Below, piece by piece: positions 24,013 to 36,660 of a stretch of DNA of 64,000 nucleotides. Each line of letters opens with the position of its first letter. Position 1 is the stretch's first letter. This DNA is from Mercurialis annua. Its lineage: Eukaryota > Streptophyta > Magnoliopsida > Malpighiales > Euphorbiaceae. Made by a program: the position numbers and the translations under genes. A model generated the notes under the pieces. It worked only from the letters and a program-made list of their open reading frames with translations, did not search any database and had not been told where the DNA came from. The DNA lies in contig NC_065572.1 in NCBI RefSeq assembly GCF_937616625.2, forward strand, positions 40,017,653-40,081,652. The letters run 5' to 3'.

Positions 24013-26606
24013 CGTTTGGTTTTGTTTCGTAACGTTTGAAAACGTTTGAATTAAATCGGTAAAAAGGTGAAACGTTTGGATTTGTTTCGAAACGTTTATA
24101 CACGTTCGGCTTAATCGCTAAGAAGGTGAAATGTTTGGATTTGTTTCGTAACGTTTTAAATGTTTGGCTTAAATTGCTAAGATGGGCAAACGTTTGGTTT
24201 TGTTTCGTAACGTTTGTAAACGTAACAAAACAAAACCAAACATTTAAAATGTTACGAAACAAATCCAAACGTTTCACATTTTTAGCGATTTATGCCAAAC
24301 GTTTACAAACGTTACGGAACAAAACCAAATGTTTCAAATTTTTAGCGATTTAAGCCAAACTTTTACAAACGTTATGAAACAAAACCAAACGTTTACAAAT
24401 GTTACAAAACAAATCGAAGCGTTTCACCGTTTTAGTGATTTAAGCTAAATGTTTACAAACTTTGCGAAACAAATCCAAGCGTTTAACCTTTTTAGCGATT
24501 TAAACCAAACGTGTAAAACGTTACGAAACAAATCCAAATGTTTCCCCTTTTTAGATAATTAAGCCTAACGTTACGACACAAATCCAAACGTTTGGTTTTA
24601 TTTCGTAACGTTTATAAAGGTGAAATGTTTGGTTTTGTTTCGTAATGTTTGTAAATGTTTGACTTAAATGGCTAAAAAGGTGAAACGTTTGGATTTGTTT
24701 TGTAACGTTTGTAAATGTTCGGCTTAAACCGCTAAAAAGGTGAAACGTTTTGATTTGTTTCGTAGCATTTGTAAACGTTCGGCTTAAATCGATAAAAATC
24801 TGAAACGTTTAAATTTGTTTCGTAACGTTTTAAACGTTTGACTTAAATCGCTAAAATGGGGAAACATTTTGATTTGTTTTGTAAAGTTTATAAACATTTG
24901 GCTTAAATAGCTAAAAATGTGAAACGTTTGGATTTGTTTCATAACGTTTTAAACATTTGGCTTTGTTTCGTAACGTTTGTAAATGTTTGGCTTAAATCGC
25001 TAAAAGGTGTAACATTTGGATTTGTTTCGTAACGTTTGTAAACGTTTGGCTTAAATTGCTAAAAAGGTTAGACGCTTGGATTTGTTTCGTAACGTTTGTA
25101 AACATTTGGCTTAAATTGCTAAAAAGGTAAAATGTTTGGATTTGTTTCTTAACATTTGTAATCGTTTAGCTTAAATCGCTAAAAAGGTGAAACGTTTGGA
25201 TTTATTTCATAACGTATGTAAACGTTTGGCTTAAATCGCTAAAAATGTGAAACTTTTGGATTTGTTTCGTAACATTTGTAAACGTTTGGTTTAAATCGCT
25301 AAAAAGGTGAAACGTTTGGATTTGTTTCGTAACATTTGTAAATGTTTTGGCTTAAATCGCTAAAAAGGTAAAATGTTTGGATTTGTTTCGTAACGTTTGT
25401 ATATGTTCGGCTTAAATCGCTAAAAATGGGAAACGTTTGGATTTTTTTCGTAATGTTTTTAACGTTTGCAAAAGTTTGGATTTGTTTCGTAACGTTTTAA
25501 ATGCTTGGTTTTGTTTCGTAACGTTTGTAAACGTTTGACTTAAATAGCTGAAAAGGTGAAAGGTTTGGATATGTTTCGTAACGTTTGTAAACGTTTGGCT
25601 TAAATTGGTAAAAAGGGGAAACGTTTGGATTTGTTTCGTAACGTCTGTAAACGTTTGGCTTAAATCGCTAAAAAGGGGAAACCTTTGGATTTGTTTTGTA
25701 ACGTTTGTAAACGTTTGGCTTAAATCGTTAAAAATGTGAATTTTTTTGATTTGTTTCATATCGTTTGTAGACGTTTGGTTTAATTAGATAAAAAGGTGAA
25801 ACGTGTGGATTTGTTTCGTAATGTTTGTAAATGTTTGGCTTAAATCGGTAAAAAGGTGAAACGTTTTGATTTGTTTCGTAACGTTTGTATACATTCGGCT
25901 TAAATCGCAAAAAATGTGAAACGTTTGGATTTATTTTGTAACGTTTTATATGTTTACAAACGTTTGGATTTGTTTCGTAACTTTAGGACGTTTGGTTTAG
26001 TTTCGTAAACTTTGTAAACGTTTGGCTTAAATCGCTAAAAAGATGAAACGTTTGGATTCGTTTCGTAGAGTTTGTAAACGTTTGGCTTAAATTGCTAAAA
26101 AGGTGAAATGTTTGGATTTGTTTCGTACCGTTTGTAAACATTTGGCTTAAATTGTTAAAAAGGTGAAATGCTTGGATTTGTTTTGTAACGTTTGTAAACG
26201 TTTGGCTTAAATCGCTAAAAAGGTGAAACGTCTGGATTTGTTTGGTAAAGTTTGTAAACGTTTGGCTTAAATCAATAAAAGGTGAAACGTTTGGATTTGT
26301 TTCGTAACGTTTGTAAACGTTTTGCTTAAATTTCTAAAAAGGAGAAAATTTGTTTTTCAACGTTTGTAAACGTTTGGCTTAAATCGCTAAAAAGGTGAAA
26401 CGTTTTGTTTTGTTTCTTAACGTTTGTAAACGTTTTATAAATGTTTGGCTTAAATCGCTAAAAAGGTGATATGTTTGGTTTTGTTTCGTAACGTTTGTAA
26501 ACGTTCGGCTTAAATCGCTAAAAATATGAAACGTTTGGATTTGTTTCGAAACGTTTTTAAACATTTGGCTTAAATCGCTAAAAAGGTGAAACCAAACGTT
26601 TGTAAA
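24013..26606. repeat. 2.6-kb higher-order satellite copy 1
   Basis: Begins GTTTGGTTTTGTTTCG at the CACTA breakpoint and restarts at about 26607 (offset 2594 bp), including a forward-reverse-forward pattern in its first 600 bp. Small deletions accumulate along the copy, so the offset falls to about 2531 bp near 25900. Confidence 0.88.
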
Positions 26607-29075
26607 CGTTTGGTTTTGTTTCGTAACGTTTGAAAACGTTTGAATTAAATCGCTAAAAAGGTGAAACGTTTGGATTTGTTTCGTAACATTTATAAACGTT
26701 CGGCTTAATCGCTAAGAAGGTGAAACGTTTGGATTTGTTTCGTAAAGTTTTAAATGTTTGGCTTAAATTGCTAAGATGGGCAAACGTTTGGTTTTGTTTC
26801 TTAACGTTTGTAAACGTTACAAAACAAAACCAAACGTTTAAAATGTTACGAAACAAATCCAAACGTTTCACATTTTTAGCGATTTATGCCAAACGTTTAC
26901 AAACGTTACTGAACAAAACCAAATGTTTCACATTTTTAGCGATTTAAGCCAAACTTTTACAAACGTTATGAAACAAAACCAAACGTTTACAAATGTTACG
27001 AAACAAATCGAAGCGTTTCACCGTTTTAGTGATTTAAGCTAAATGTTTACAAACTTTGCGAAACAAATCCAAGCGTTTAACCTTTTTAGCGATTTAAACC
27101 AACGTTACGAAACAAATCCAAACGTTTGGTTTTATTTCGTAACGTTTATAAAGGTGAAATGTTTGGTTTTGTTTCGTAATGTTTGTAAATGTTTGACTTA
27201 AATGGCTAAAAAGGTGAAATGTTTGGATTTGTTTTGAAACGTTTGTAAATGTTCGGCTTAAACCGCTAAAAAGGTGAAACGTTTTGATTTGTTTCGTAGC
27301 GTTTGTAAACGTTCGGCTTAAATCGATAAAAATCTGAAACGTTTAAATTTGTTTCGTAACGTTTTAAACGTTTGACTTAAATCGCTAAAATGGGAAACAT
27401 TTTGATTTGTTTTGTAATGTTTATAAACATTTGGCTTAAATAGCTAAAATGTGAAACGTTTGGATTTGTTTCGTAACGTTTTAAACATTTGGCTTTGTTT
27501 CGTAACGTTTGTAAATGTTTGGCTTAAATCACTAAAACGTGTAACCTTTGGATTTGTTTCGTAACGTTTGTAAACGTTTGGCTTAAATTGATAAAAAGGT
27601 TAGACTCTTGGATTTGTTTCGTAACGTTTGTAAACATTTGGCTTAAATTGCTAAAAAGGTAAAACGTTTGGATTTGTTTCTTAACATTTGTAATCGTTTG
27701 GCTTAAATCGCTAAAAAGGTGAAACGTTTGGATTTATTTCATAACGTATGTAAACGTTTGGCTTAAATCGCTAAAAATGTGAAACTTTTGGATTTGTTTC
27801 GTAACATTTGTAAACGTTTGGTTTAAATCGCTAAAAAGGTGAAACGTTTGGATTTGTTTCGTAACGTTTGTAAATGTTTTGGCTTAAATCGCTAAAAAGG
27901 TAAAATGTTTGGATTTTTTTCGTAACGTTTGTATATGTTCGGCTTAAATCGCTAAAAATGGGAAACGTTTGGATTTTTTTCGTAATGTTTTTAACGTTTA
28001 CAAAAGTTTGGATTTGTTTCGTAACATTTTAAATGCTTGGTTTTGTTTCGTAACGTTTGTAAACGTTTGACTTAAATCGCTGAAAAGGTGAAAGGTTTGG
28101 ATATGTTTCGTAACGTTTGTAAACGTTTGGCTTAAATTGGTAAAAAGGGGACGTTTGGATTTGTTTCGTAACGTCTGTAAACGTTTGGCATAAATCGCTA
28201 AAAAGGTGAAACGTTTGGATTTGTTTTGTAACGTTTGTAAACGTTTGGCTTAAATCGCTAAAAATGTGATTTTTTTTTGATTTGTTTCATATCGTTTATA
28301 GACGTTTGGTTTAATTCGATAAAAAGGTGAAACGTGTGGATTTGTTTCGTAACGTTTGTAAATGTTTGGCTTAAATCGGTAAAAAGGTGAAACGTTTGGA
28401 TTTATTTCGTAACGTTTGCATACATTCGGCTTAAATCGCAAAAAATATGAAACGTTTGGATTTGTTTTGTAACGTTTTATATGTTTACAAACGTTTGGAT
28501 TTGTTTCGTAACTTTAGGACGTTTGGTTTAGTTTCGTAAACTTTGTAAACGTTTGGCTTAAATCGCTAAAAAGATGAAACGTTTGGATTCGTTTCGTAGC
28601 GTTTGTAAACGTTTGGCTTAAATTGCTAAAAAGGTGAAATGCTTGGATTTGTTTTGTAACGTTTGTAAACGTTTGGCTTAAATCGCTAAAAAGGTGAAAC
28701 GTCTGGATTTGTTTGGTAAAGTTTGTAAACGTTTGCCTTAAATCAATAAAAGGTGAAACGTTTGGAGTTGTTTCGTAACGTTTGTAAACGTTTTGCTTAA
28801 ATTGCTAAAAAGGAGAAAATTTGTTTTTCAACGTTTGTAAGCGTTTGGCTTAAATCGCTGAAAAGGTGAAACATTTGGTTTTGTTTCTTAGCGTTTGTAA
28901 ACGTTTTGTAAATGTTTGGCTTAAATCGCTAAAAAGGTGATATGTTTGGTTTTGTTTCGTAACGTTTGTAAACGTTCGGCTTAAATCGCTAAAAATATGA
29001 AACGTTTGGATTTGTTTCAAAACGTTTTTAAACATTTGGCTTAAATCGCTAAAAAGGTGAAACCAAACGTTTGGA
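26607..29075. repeat. 2.6-kb higher-order satellite copy 2
   Basis: Second copy of 24013-26606. Both end in the same GGTGAAACCAAACGTTTG junction (26585 and 29057 areas). The CACTA breakpoint falls at or very near the left edge of copy 1. Confidence 0.87.
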
Positions 29076-32000
29076 AACGTTAAGAAACAAAGCCAAACAT
29101 TTACAAACGTTACCAACGTTTGGTTTTTTTTTTGTAACGTTTGTAAACGTTTGGCTTAAATTGCTAATAAGGTAAAACGCTTGGATTTGTTTCGTAGCGT
29201 TTTTAAATGTTTTGTTTCAACTGATAAAAAGAGGAAACGTTTGGATTTGTTTCGTAACGTTTGTAAATGTTTGGCTTAAATCCCTAAGAAGGTGAAACGT
29301 TTGGATTTGTTTCGTAAGTTTTATAAATGTTTGGTTTAAATTGCTAAAAAGGTGAAATTCTTGGATTTGTTTTGTAACGTTTGTAAATGTTTGGGTTAAA
29401 TTGCTAAAAGATGAAATGCTTGGATTTGTTTTGTAACGTTTGTAAATGTTTGGGTTAAATTTCTAAAAAGGTGAAACGTTTCGATTTTTTTCGTAACGTT
29501 TGTAAACGTTTGGCTTTAATCGGTAAAAAGGTGAAACATTTGGATTTGTTTCGTAACATTTGTCAATGTTTGGCTTAAATTGCTAAAAAGGTGAAACGTT
29601 TGGATTTGTTTCGTAACATTTGTAAACGATTGGCTTAAATCGCTAAAAATGTGAAACATTTGGATTTGTTTTGTAACGTTTGTAAACAATTGGTTTAAAT
29701 AGCTAAAAAGGTGAAACGTTTGGATTTGTTTCGTAATGTTTGGAAATGTTTGGCATAAATCGCTAAAAAGGTGAAATGTTAGGATTTGTTTCGTAAGGTT
29801 TGTAAAAATTCGTCTTAAATCGCTAAAAATGTGAAACGTTTGGATTTGTTTCGTAACGTTTTAAACGTTTACAAACGTTTGGATTTTTTTTGTAACGTTT
29901 TAAACGTTTGGTTTTGTTTCGTAACGTTTGTAAATGTTTGGCTTAAATCGCTAAAAAGGTGAAACGTTTTTATTTGTTTCGTAACGTTTGTAAACGTTTG
30001 GCTTAAATTGCTAAAAAGGTGAAACGCTTGGATTTGTTTTGTACGTTTGTAAACGTTTGGCTTAAATAGGTAAAAAGGTGAAGCATTTGGATTTGTTCCG
30101 TAACGTGTGTAAATGTTTGGCTTAAATCGGTAAAAAGGTGAAACGTTTGGATTTGTTAAGTAACGTCTGTAAACGTTTGGCTTAAATCGGTAAGAAGGTG
30201 AAATGTTTGGATTTGTTTCATATTTTATGTAAACGTTTGGCTTAAATCGCTAAAAATGTTAAACGTTTGGATTTGTTTCGTAGCGTTTGTAAACTTTCTG
30301 TTTAAATCGGTAAAAAGGTGAAACGTTTGGATTTGTTTCGAAACGTTTGTAAATGTTCGGCTTAAATCGCTAAAAAGGTGAAAGTTTGGATTTGTTTCGT
30401 AACATTTGTAAAAGTTCGGCTTAAATCGATAAAAATGTGAAACGTTTGGATTCGTTTCGCAACGTTCTAAACGTTTACAAACTCTTGGATTTGTTTCGTA
30501 ACGTTTTAAAAGTTTGGTTTTGTTCGTAACGTTTGTAAACGTTTGGCTTAAATCACTAAAAAGGTGAAACGTTTGGATTTGTTTCTTAATATTTTTAAAC
30601 GTTTGGGTTAAATTTCTAAAAAAAGTGAAACGCTTAGATTTGTTTCGTTATATTTGTAAAAGTTTGGCTTCAATCCCAAAAAAGGTGAACCGTTTGGTTT
30701 TGTTTCGTAACGTTTGTAAAAGTTCGGCTTAAATCGCTAAAAAGGTGAAACATTTGGATTTGTTTCGTAACGCTTGTAAACGTTTGGCTCAAATCGCTAG
30801 AAAGGTAAAACGTTTAGATTTGTTTTGTAACATTTGTAAACGTTCGGATAAAATTGTTAAAAAGCTGAAACACTTGGATTTGTTTCGCAACGTTTGTAAA
30901 CATTTGGCTTAAATCGCTAAAAAGGTGAAACATTTGGTTTGTTTCGTAACGTTTGTAAACGTTCGACTTAAATCGCTGAAAATGTGAAACGTTTGGATTT
31001 GTTTCGTATCGTTTGAAACGTTTGGATTTGTTTCGTAACGTTTGAAACCGTTTGGCTTAAATTGCTCAAAAGGTGAAACGCATGGATTTGTTTCGTAACG
31101 TTTGTAAACGTTTGGCTTGAATCGCTAATAAGGCTAAATGTTTGTATTTGTTTCGTATCATTTGTAAACATTCGGATTCAATCGCTAAAAAGGTGAAATG
31201 TTTGAATTTGTTTCATAACGTTTGTAAATTTTTTTGGCTTAAATTGCTAAAAAGGTGAAACGCTTAGATTTGTTTCGTAACGTTTGTAAAGGTTTGACTT
31301 TGTTTTGTAACGTTTGTAATAGCTAAAATGTTGAAAAGATTTGATTTGTTTCGTAACATTTGTTAACAAACGTATACAACCGTTACGAAACCAATCCAAA
31401 CGTTTAAAATGTTACGAAACAAATCCAAACGTTTCACATTTTTAATGATTTAAGCCAAACGTATACAAACGTTATGAAACAAATCCAAACGTTTCCCCAT
31501 TTTAGCAATTTAATCCAAACATTTATAACGTTACGAAAAAAATCCAAACGTTTCATGACGTTTGCAAAGGTTATGAAACAAAACCAAACGTTTGGATTCA
31601 ATTGCTAAAAAGGTGAAATCTTTGGATTTGTTTCACAACGTTTGTAAACGTTTGGCTTAAATTTCTAAAAAGGTGAAACGCATGGATTTGTTTCTTAACC
31701 TTTGTAAATATTTGGCTTTGTTGCATAACGTTTGTAAATGAATGGCTTAACTCGCTAAAAGGAGAAACGTTTGGTTTTGGTTCCTAACGTTTGTAAACGT
31801 TTGGCTTAAATCGCTAAAAATGTGAAACGTTTGGTTTTGTTTCGTAATGTTTTAAACTTTTTGTTTGGTTTCGTAACTTTTGTAAATGTTTGGCTTAAAT
31901 CGATAATAAGGTGAAACGTATGGTTTTGATTCATAACCTTTTTAAATGTTTGGCTTAAATCGCTAAAAAGGTGAAACGTTTGAATTTGTTTCGTAATGTT

Positions 32001-32310
32001 TGTAAACGTTTCGCTTGAATCGCTAAAAAGATGAAACGTTTGGATTTGTTTCGTAAAGTTTTAAACGTTTGGTTTTGTTTCGTAACGTTTGTAAACGTTT
32101 GGCTAAAATCGTTAAAAATGTGAAACGCTTGGTTTTTGTTCGTAACGTATGTAAACGTTTGGCTTAAATTGCTAAAAAGGTGAAACATTTGAATTTTTTT
32201 CGTTACGTTTGTAAACGTTTGCCTTTAATTGCTAAAAAGGTGAAATGTTTAGATTTGTTTCGTAACGTTTGTAAACAAATGGGAAACGTTTGGATTTATT
32301 TCGTGATGTT

Positions 32311-33350
32311 TGTAAACGTTTGGTTTTGTTTTGTAACGTTTGAAAACGTTTGGATTAAATCGCTAAAAAGGTGAAACGTTTGGATTTCTTTCGTAACGTT
32401 TATAAACGTTCGGCTTATATCGCTAAGAAGGTGAAACGTTTGGATTTGTTTCATAACGTTTTAAACGTTTGGCTTATATTGCTAAAATGGGGAAACGTTT
32501 GGTTTTGTTTCGTAACGTTTGTAAACGTTTGGCTTCAATCGCTAAAAAGGTGAAACGTTTGGATTTGTTTCGTAACGTTTGTTAACGTTACAAAACAAAA
32601 CCAAACGTTTAAAATGTTACGAAACAAATCCAAACGTTTCACATTTTTAGCGATTTATGCCAAACGTTTACAAACGTTGCGGAACAAAACCAAATGTTTT
32701 ACATTTTTAGCGATTTAAGCCAAACATTTACAAACGTTACGAAACAAAACCAAACGATTACAAACGTTGAGAAACAAATCGAAGAGTTTCACCTTTTTAG
32801 TGATTTAAGCCAAATGTTTACAAACTTTACAAAACAAATCCAAGTGTTTAACATTTTTAGCGATTTAAACCAAACGTTTAAACCGTTACGAAACAAATCC
32901 AAACGTTTTCTCTTTTTAGCTATATAAGCCTAACGTTACGAAACAAATCCAAACGTTTGGTTTTATTTCATAATATTTATAAAGGTGAAACGTTTGGTTT
33001 TATTTCGTAAAGTTTGTAAACGGTTGACTTAAATTGCTAAAAAGGTGAAACGTTTGGATTTGTTTTGTAACGTTTGTAAATGTTTGGCTTAAAACGCTAA
33101 AAAGGTGAATTTTTTTGATTTGTTTCGTAGCGTTTGTAAATGTTCGGCTTAAATCGCTAAAAATGTGAAACGTTTAAATTTGTTTCGTAACGTTTTAAAC
33201 GTTTGCCTCAAATCGCTAAAATGGGGAAATGTTTTGATTTGTTTTGTAAAGTTTATAAACATTTGGCTTAAATAGCTAAAAATGTGAAACATTTGAATTT
33301 GTTTCGTAACGTTTTAAACGTTTGGCTTTATTTTGTAACGGTTCTAAATG
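32311..33350. repeat. Third, partial and more diverged higher-order copy
   Basis: The same order of variant monomers as at the start of the 2.6-kb unit (TTTGAAAACGTTTGGATTAAA..., CTAAGAAGGTG, then a reverse patch at 32585-32945) recurs with more substitutions. It is cut at 33350 by the inverted LTR. Confidence 0.75.
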
Positions 33351-35410
33351 TGTCACGACCCATTTTCATAAATCGCGACCGGCGCTAGGGCATGGGTAAT
33401 GTAGTACCAACACCCGTAGCTAGCCTTCCTTATATCATACAATTCAATTAAACCTGCAAGAAAACCAATGCTCAGGGGCAACCGAGACTTCAGCCTAGTT
33501 CTAGCAGTTCATAAAATACAACATTTATATAATAAATGCTCGATCAATTCCGAGTCTCCAACATAGCATAAATATTTAATAACCCAAGTTATTATATTAA
33601 TACCAAAACAATTAAATCAGTAGAATAATTCTGATAACAAGTATTAGACAAATATGACTTCTAATTACTATTGCGGTCTAAGAATAAAATCAGTTTAATA
33701 AAGTTTATAAAATAAAGTAAAACCTCCGAGGAAATAAAGAATCGGAGAGCAGCTGACTCGCTCATATCATAACCCTGGAAAAATTAGAAAAACAACGGGG
33801 TCATATATACTGAGATGAGTTCATACCACTATTTACATTTATCAAGTGGAAAACCTTTAAAACCGTTTAAAACATTGAATGACAACATTACGTTTAATAG
33901 TTGGAACCCTAATCCACAATACTAATATAACCATAATCCATTAGGCCTGGTCCCGAGAGCTGAACTACACCGAGGTACCACCGACCACTCTTAATTCATA
34001 ACCAGAGTCCTGAGAGCTTAGCTATACCGAGTTACTCTACTGGTCCCGAGAGCTATGCTCACACCGAGTTACCACCACATTTCACATACCTTATCTAGAT
34101 CAATACCTGTGCGCACGCAGTCCTAATGATGCCCATTAGGTAGCATGTTCCAACTAAAAGCCATAATGGAACAACAGTTCGAAATATGCATACAGTATAT
34201 ATTTATATATTAAAATAACAATTTACTTAATAAAGCGGTAAATAGTAAGTACAAACTCACTGTTAGCTAATCCACGTGATAACCTGGCAAACAACTAAAC
34301 TTGGTTCCCCTCAAAAGCACGAACGGTCGACGAGTCTAAGAAAACATAAATCATAATTAATATCATCCCCTAACTCTAGAGAGTACTAGACACCACATAG
34401 GACTAGTAAAACACCAAAATCAATGTTAACGCATAAGCCAAATGCAGAATAAATACACATACTCAAACCGTAGCCAAAACCATACAACAAGTTAAGCCCT
34501 ATTGAGGTCCATTTTAAATAACATCCGGAAACCTTTCCAAACCATTTGGTAAAACATTTTAAAAGCCAAAATGGTACTTAGCTGAGTCAACCAAGACTTC
34601 CAAGCTTAACTTACATGTCAGGCGACCCAAGTCTAACCCGACCCAACATAACCATGTTGTAAACCAATGTTTAAAATCCGGAATCAAATAATAATTCAAA
34701 ACCCAAGTTTGAAAAATAAAGAACTCAATATCGCTTAACCAATAATTAACCAACACATAACAGGTGTTTAAATAAAATCCACAACAAATTAACTTTCTTG
34801 AAAAAGACAACACAAACCATATCGTTTATCTAACAATTTAACAAGTCAAGTTATGGATGCTAGAACAACACTTAGCCAAAGTAGCATTCGAAAGTAATCT
34901 TGTAATCAACATACTAAGACACTACAAGAATTAAACAAATGGCAATTGGTATAAACTATGTCTATCTTCAGATTCAAATCCTTTAGTCAAGACATGCCAA
35001 TTGATCACAATAATCAAGCCAATTAACCAACAATTTGATAAACACAGAGCCCACTAATCCAACTCTATTAATTTGATTTTAGTTCATCCAACACATGATA
35101 ATTCCATTATTTACAGCCCTAAAATCAAGAATAACAAAACAGTTTATAGTATTCCAATTCCCTACAACATTGTAATAATTCAATCTATGAATATACAACA
35201 ACCAAACATGATTTATTTAACTCGAATAACATAGATCCATTTCAAAATGATATGGGCAGCCTATGATTCAACTAAAACAATTTATACAGTTCTCACAATC
35301 TATCCTTTGAATTTATGTCACAATAACCAAGATTTAATCCACAATAATTTCAAATACAATGATGCTAGCCAAAACACTATAGATCAGCCCTAAGCATGAA
35401 GAATCAGCCA
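33351..35410 (-). repeat. Inverted Ty3/gypsy LTR, nearly complete or solo
   Basis: It begins TGTCACGACCC at 33351, the reverse complement of the LTR end GGGTCGTGACA found at 36150-36160 and 50369-50379. Read on the minus strand it is collinear with the forward LTR of the array (GTGGTGTCTAG, ATTTACCGCTTTATTAAGTA, TCGGTTGCCCCTGA, CTAGCGCCGGTCGCGAT) but clearly diverged, a separate subfamily. It extends about 700 bp further toward the LTR 5' end than the forward copies. Its LTR 3' end touches satellite directly with no primer site or coding DNA, so it is a solo or truncated LTR. Its other end is cut at 35410. No gene is seen. Confidence 0.85.
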
Positions 35411-36160
35411 TTATCTTAGTATATCAAATGTTTGTGAACTGTTTTAAGGATTATGGATCTGGATTGAAACGAGCTGCTCGATAGGCTTGTATCGAGACTG
35501 TGTGCACCGGTAAGTACTTTGGAATTGGCTGACCAATGTCTGGCCTACCTTGGGAATCGATGAGGATTTGTTCCCATCTACTTTGGGTTAAATACTTTGG
35601 GATTTCATTTCAATACTGTTTTACATAATCAATATATATTTTAGTATAAAAGGATTGTTTTTAAGGGTTTTAAACTTAATAAATGTAAATAGCATTATGA
35701 ACTCATCTCAGTATATCTCCCCCGTTGTTTTCCAAACTTTCCAGGTTTATGATTTTGAGAGCGTTGGTCATCTCCGATCTTTTGATTCCTCGGAGGTCTT
35801 TTTATGTTATCAGACTAGTCCACTGTTTTACTTCTTAGACCTCAGTAGAACTAGTTGTCTCTATTATTGTACTTTGGTTTGTCGTAGTGGTACGACTTTT
35901 ATATTATTATACTTTGACATGTTACATCGGATTATTTATATATGAGGCATGCTTCACAGTTTCGAATTGCTATCAAGTAATTATTTTAGAATTGCTATAT
36001 AAGTTGTTATACTTAGGCTGAAGTCTCGGTTGCCCCTGACATTGGTTTTCTTGCAGGTTTATATTGAATATAAGGTTTTCTTCGAGGCTTGCTATGGGTT
36101 TTGGTACGACAATACCTATACTCTAGCGCCGGTCACGATCCATGAAATTGGGTCGTGACA
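35411..36160 (+). repeat. X LTR, 3' part, unit 1
   Basis: About 750 bp of a Ty3/gypsy-type LTR ending GGGTCGTGACA, directly followed by a tRNA-Met primer site. Its upstream part, present in unit 2 (49188-49627), is replaced here by the inverted LTR, so 35410/35411 is a rearrangement junction. Confidence 0.85.
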
Positions 36161-36164
36161 AAGT

Positions 36165-36176
36165 TGGTATCAGAGC
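36165..36176 (+). other. X primer-binding site, unit 1
   Basis: TGGTATCAGAGC, four bases after the LTR end, is a perfect 12-base complement to the 3' end of plant initiator tRNA-Met. This identifies 35411-36160 as a 5' LTR and the element as plus-strand. Confidence 0.9.
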
Positions 36177-36424
36177 TTTAGTTTCGAACTAAGGCCAAAT
36201 TTTTGCATGTTATGTGTTTATCGCTTTAAGGCATGTTAAGTGTTGTTATTGGGTCATAGGATCTACTGCGGAATTAGGATTCAAGTCTTGTCTTTTGAAA
36301 CGTCATCATTTGTTTTTAAAACTTTCTACCTTCATCTATAGGAATGTTGAGTGTCGGTCTTATGAGTTACTGATGCTTTGCTTTGGAATGATTACTGCTT
36401 ATACATTGGGTGATTTGTTGGCTG

Positions 36425-36660
36425 TTGTGCCATATATGAGATATACTTTGAGTGATTTTTATTAGCTATTGTACCTTATATGATGTTTACTTTGGGTGAC
36501 GTGTGATTTTTATTAGCTATTGCACCTTATATGGTGTTTACTTTGGGTGACGTTTTGGTTGGCTATTGTGCCTTATATGGTGTTTACTTCGGGTGATGCT
36601 TGATTGGCTGTTGTGCCTTATATGATGTTTACTTTGGGTGATTAATTGTTGGCTTTTACG
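36425..36660 (+). repeat. 44-51-bp tandem repeat in X, five copies
   Basis: TTGTGCC/TTGTACC followed by ATATG.TGTTTACTTTGGGTGA recurs at 36425, 36469, 36520, 36566 and 36611. Unit 2 has only four copies (50644, 50688, 50734, 50779), so copy number changed after the units separated. Confidence 0.85.

Larger units (their letters stand above)
24013..33350. repeat. 60-bp minisatellite array, block 3
   Basis: Same repeat family again. Two long, related copies (24013-26606 and 26607-about 29075) are followed by a stretch without a clear duplicate (29076-32310), then a third partial copy. Reverse-oriented patches lie at about 24215-24590, 26815-27110, 29060-29115, 31365-31590 and 32585-32945. From 24590 onward the monomers are more regular than in block 1, with long runs of clean 60-bp spacing. 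No gene is seen. Confidence 0.93.

Noticed and set aside
1..33350. Centromeric or telomeric satellite
   Set aside because: The 60-bp monomer is unlike the telomere repeat and shorter than usual centromere monomers, and nothing in the sequence shows CENH3 association. It remains possible but unsupported.
33351..36160. A single LTR retrotransposon bounded by 33351 and 36160
   Set aside because: The two ends are inverted relative to each other and belong to diverged LTR subfamilies, with no internal region between. They are two LTR fragments joined head-on.
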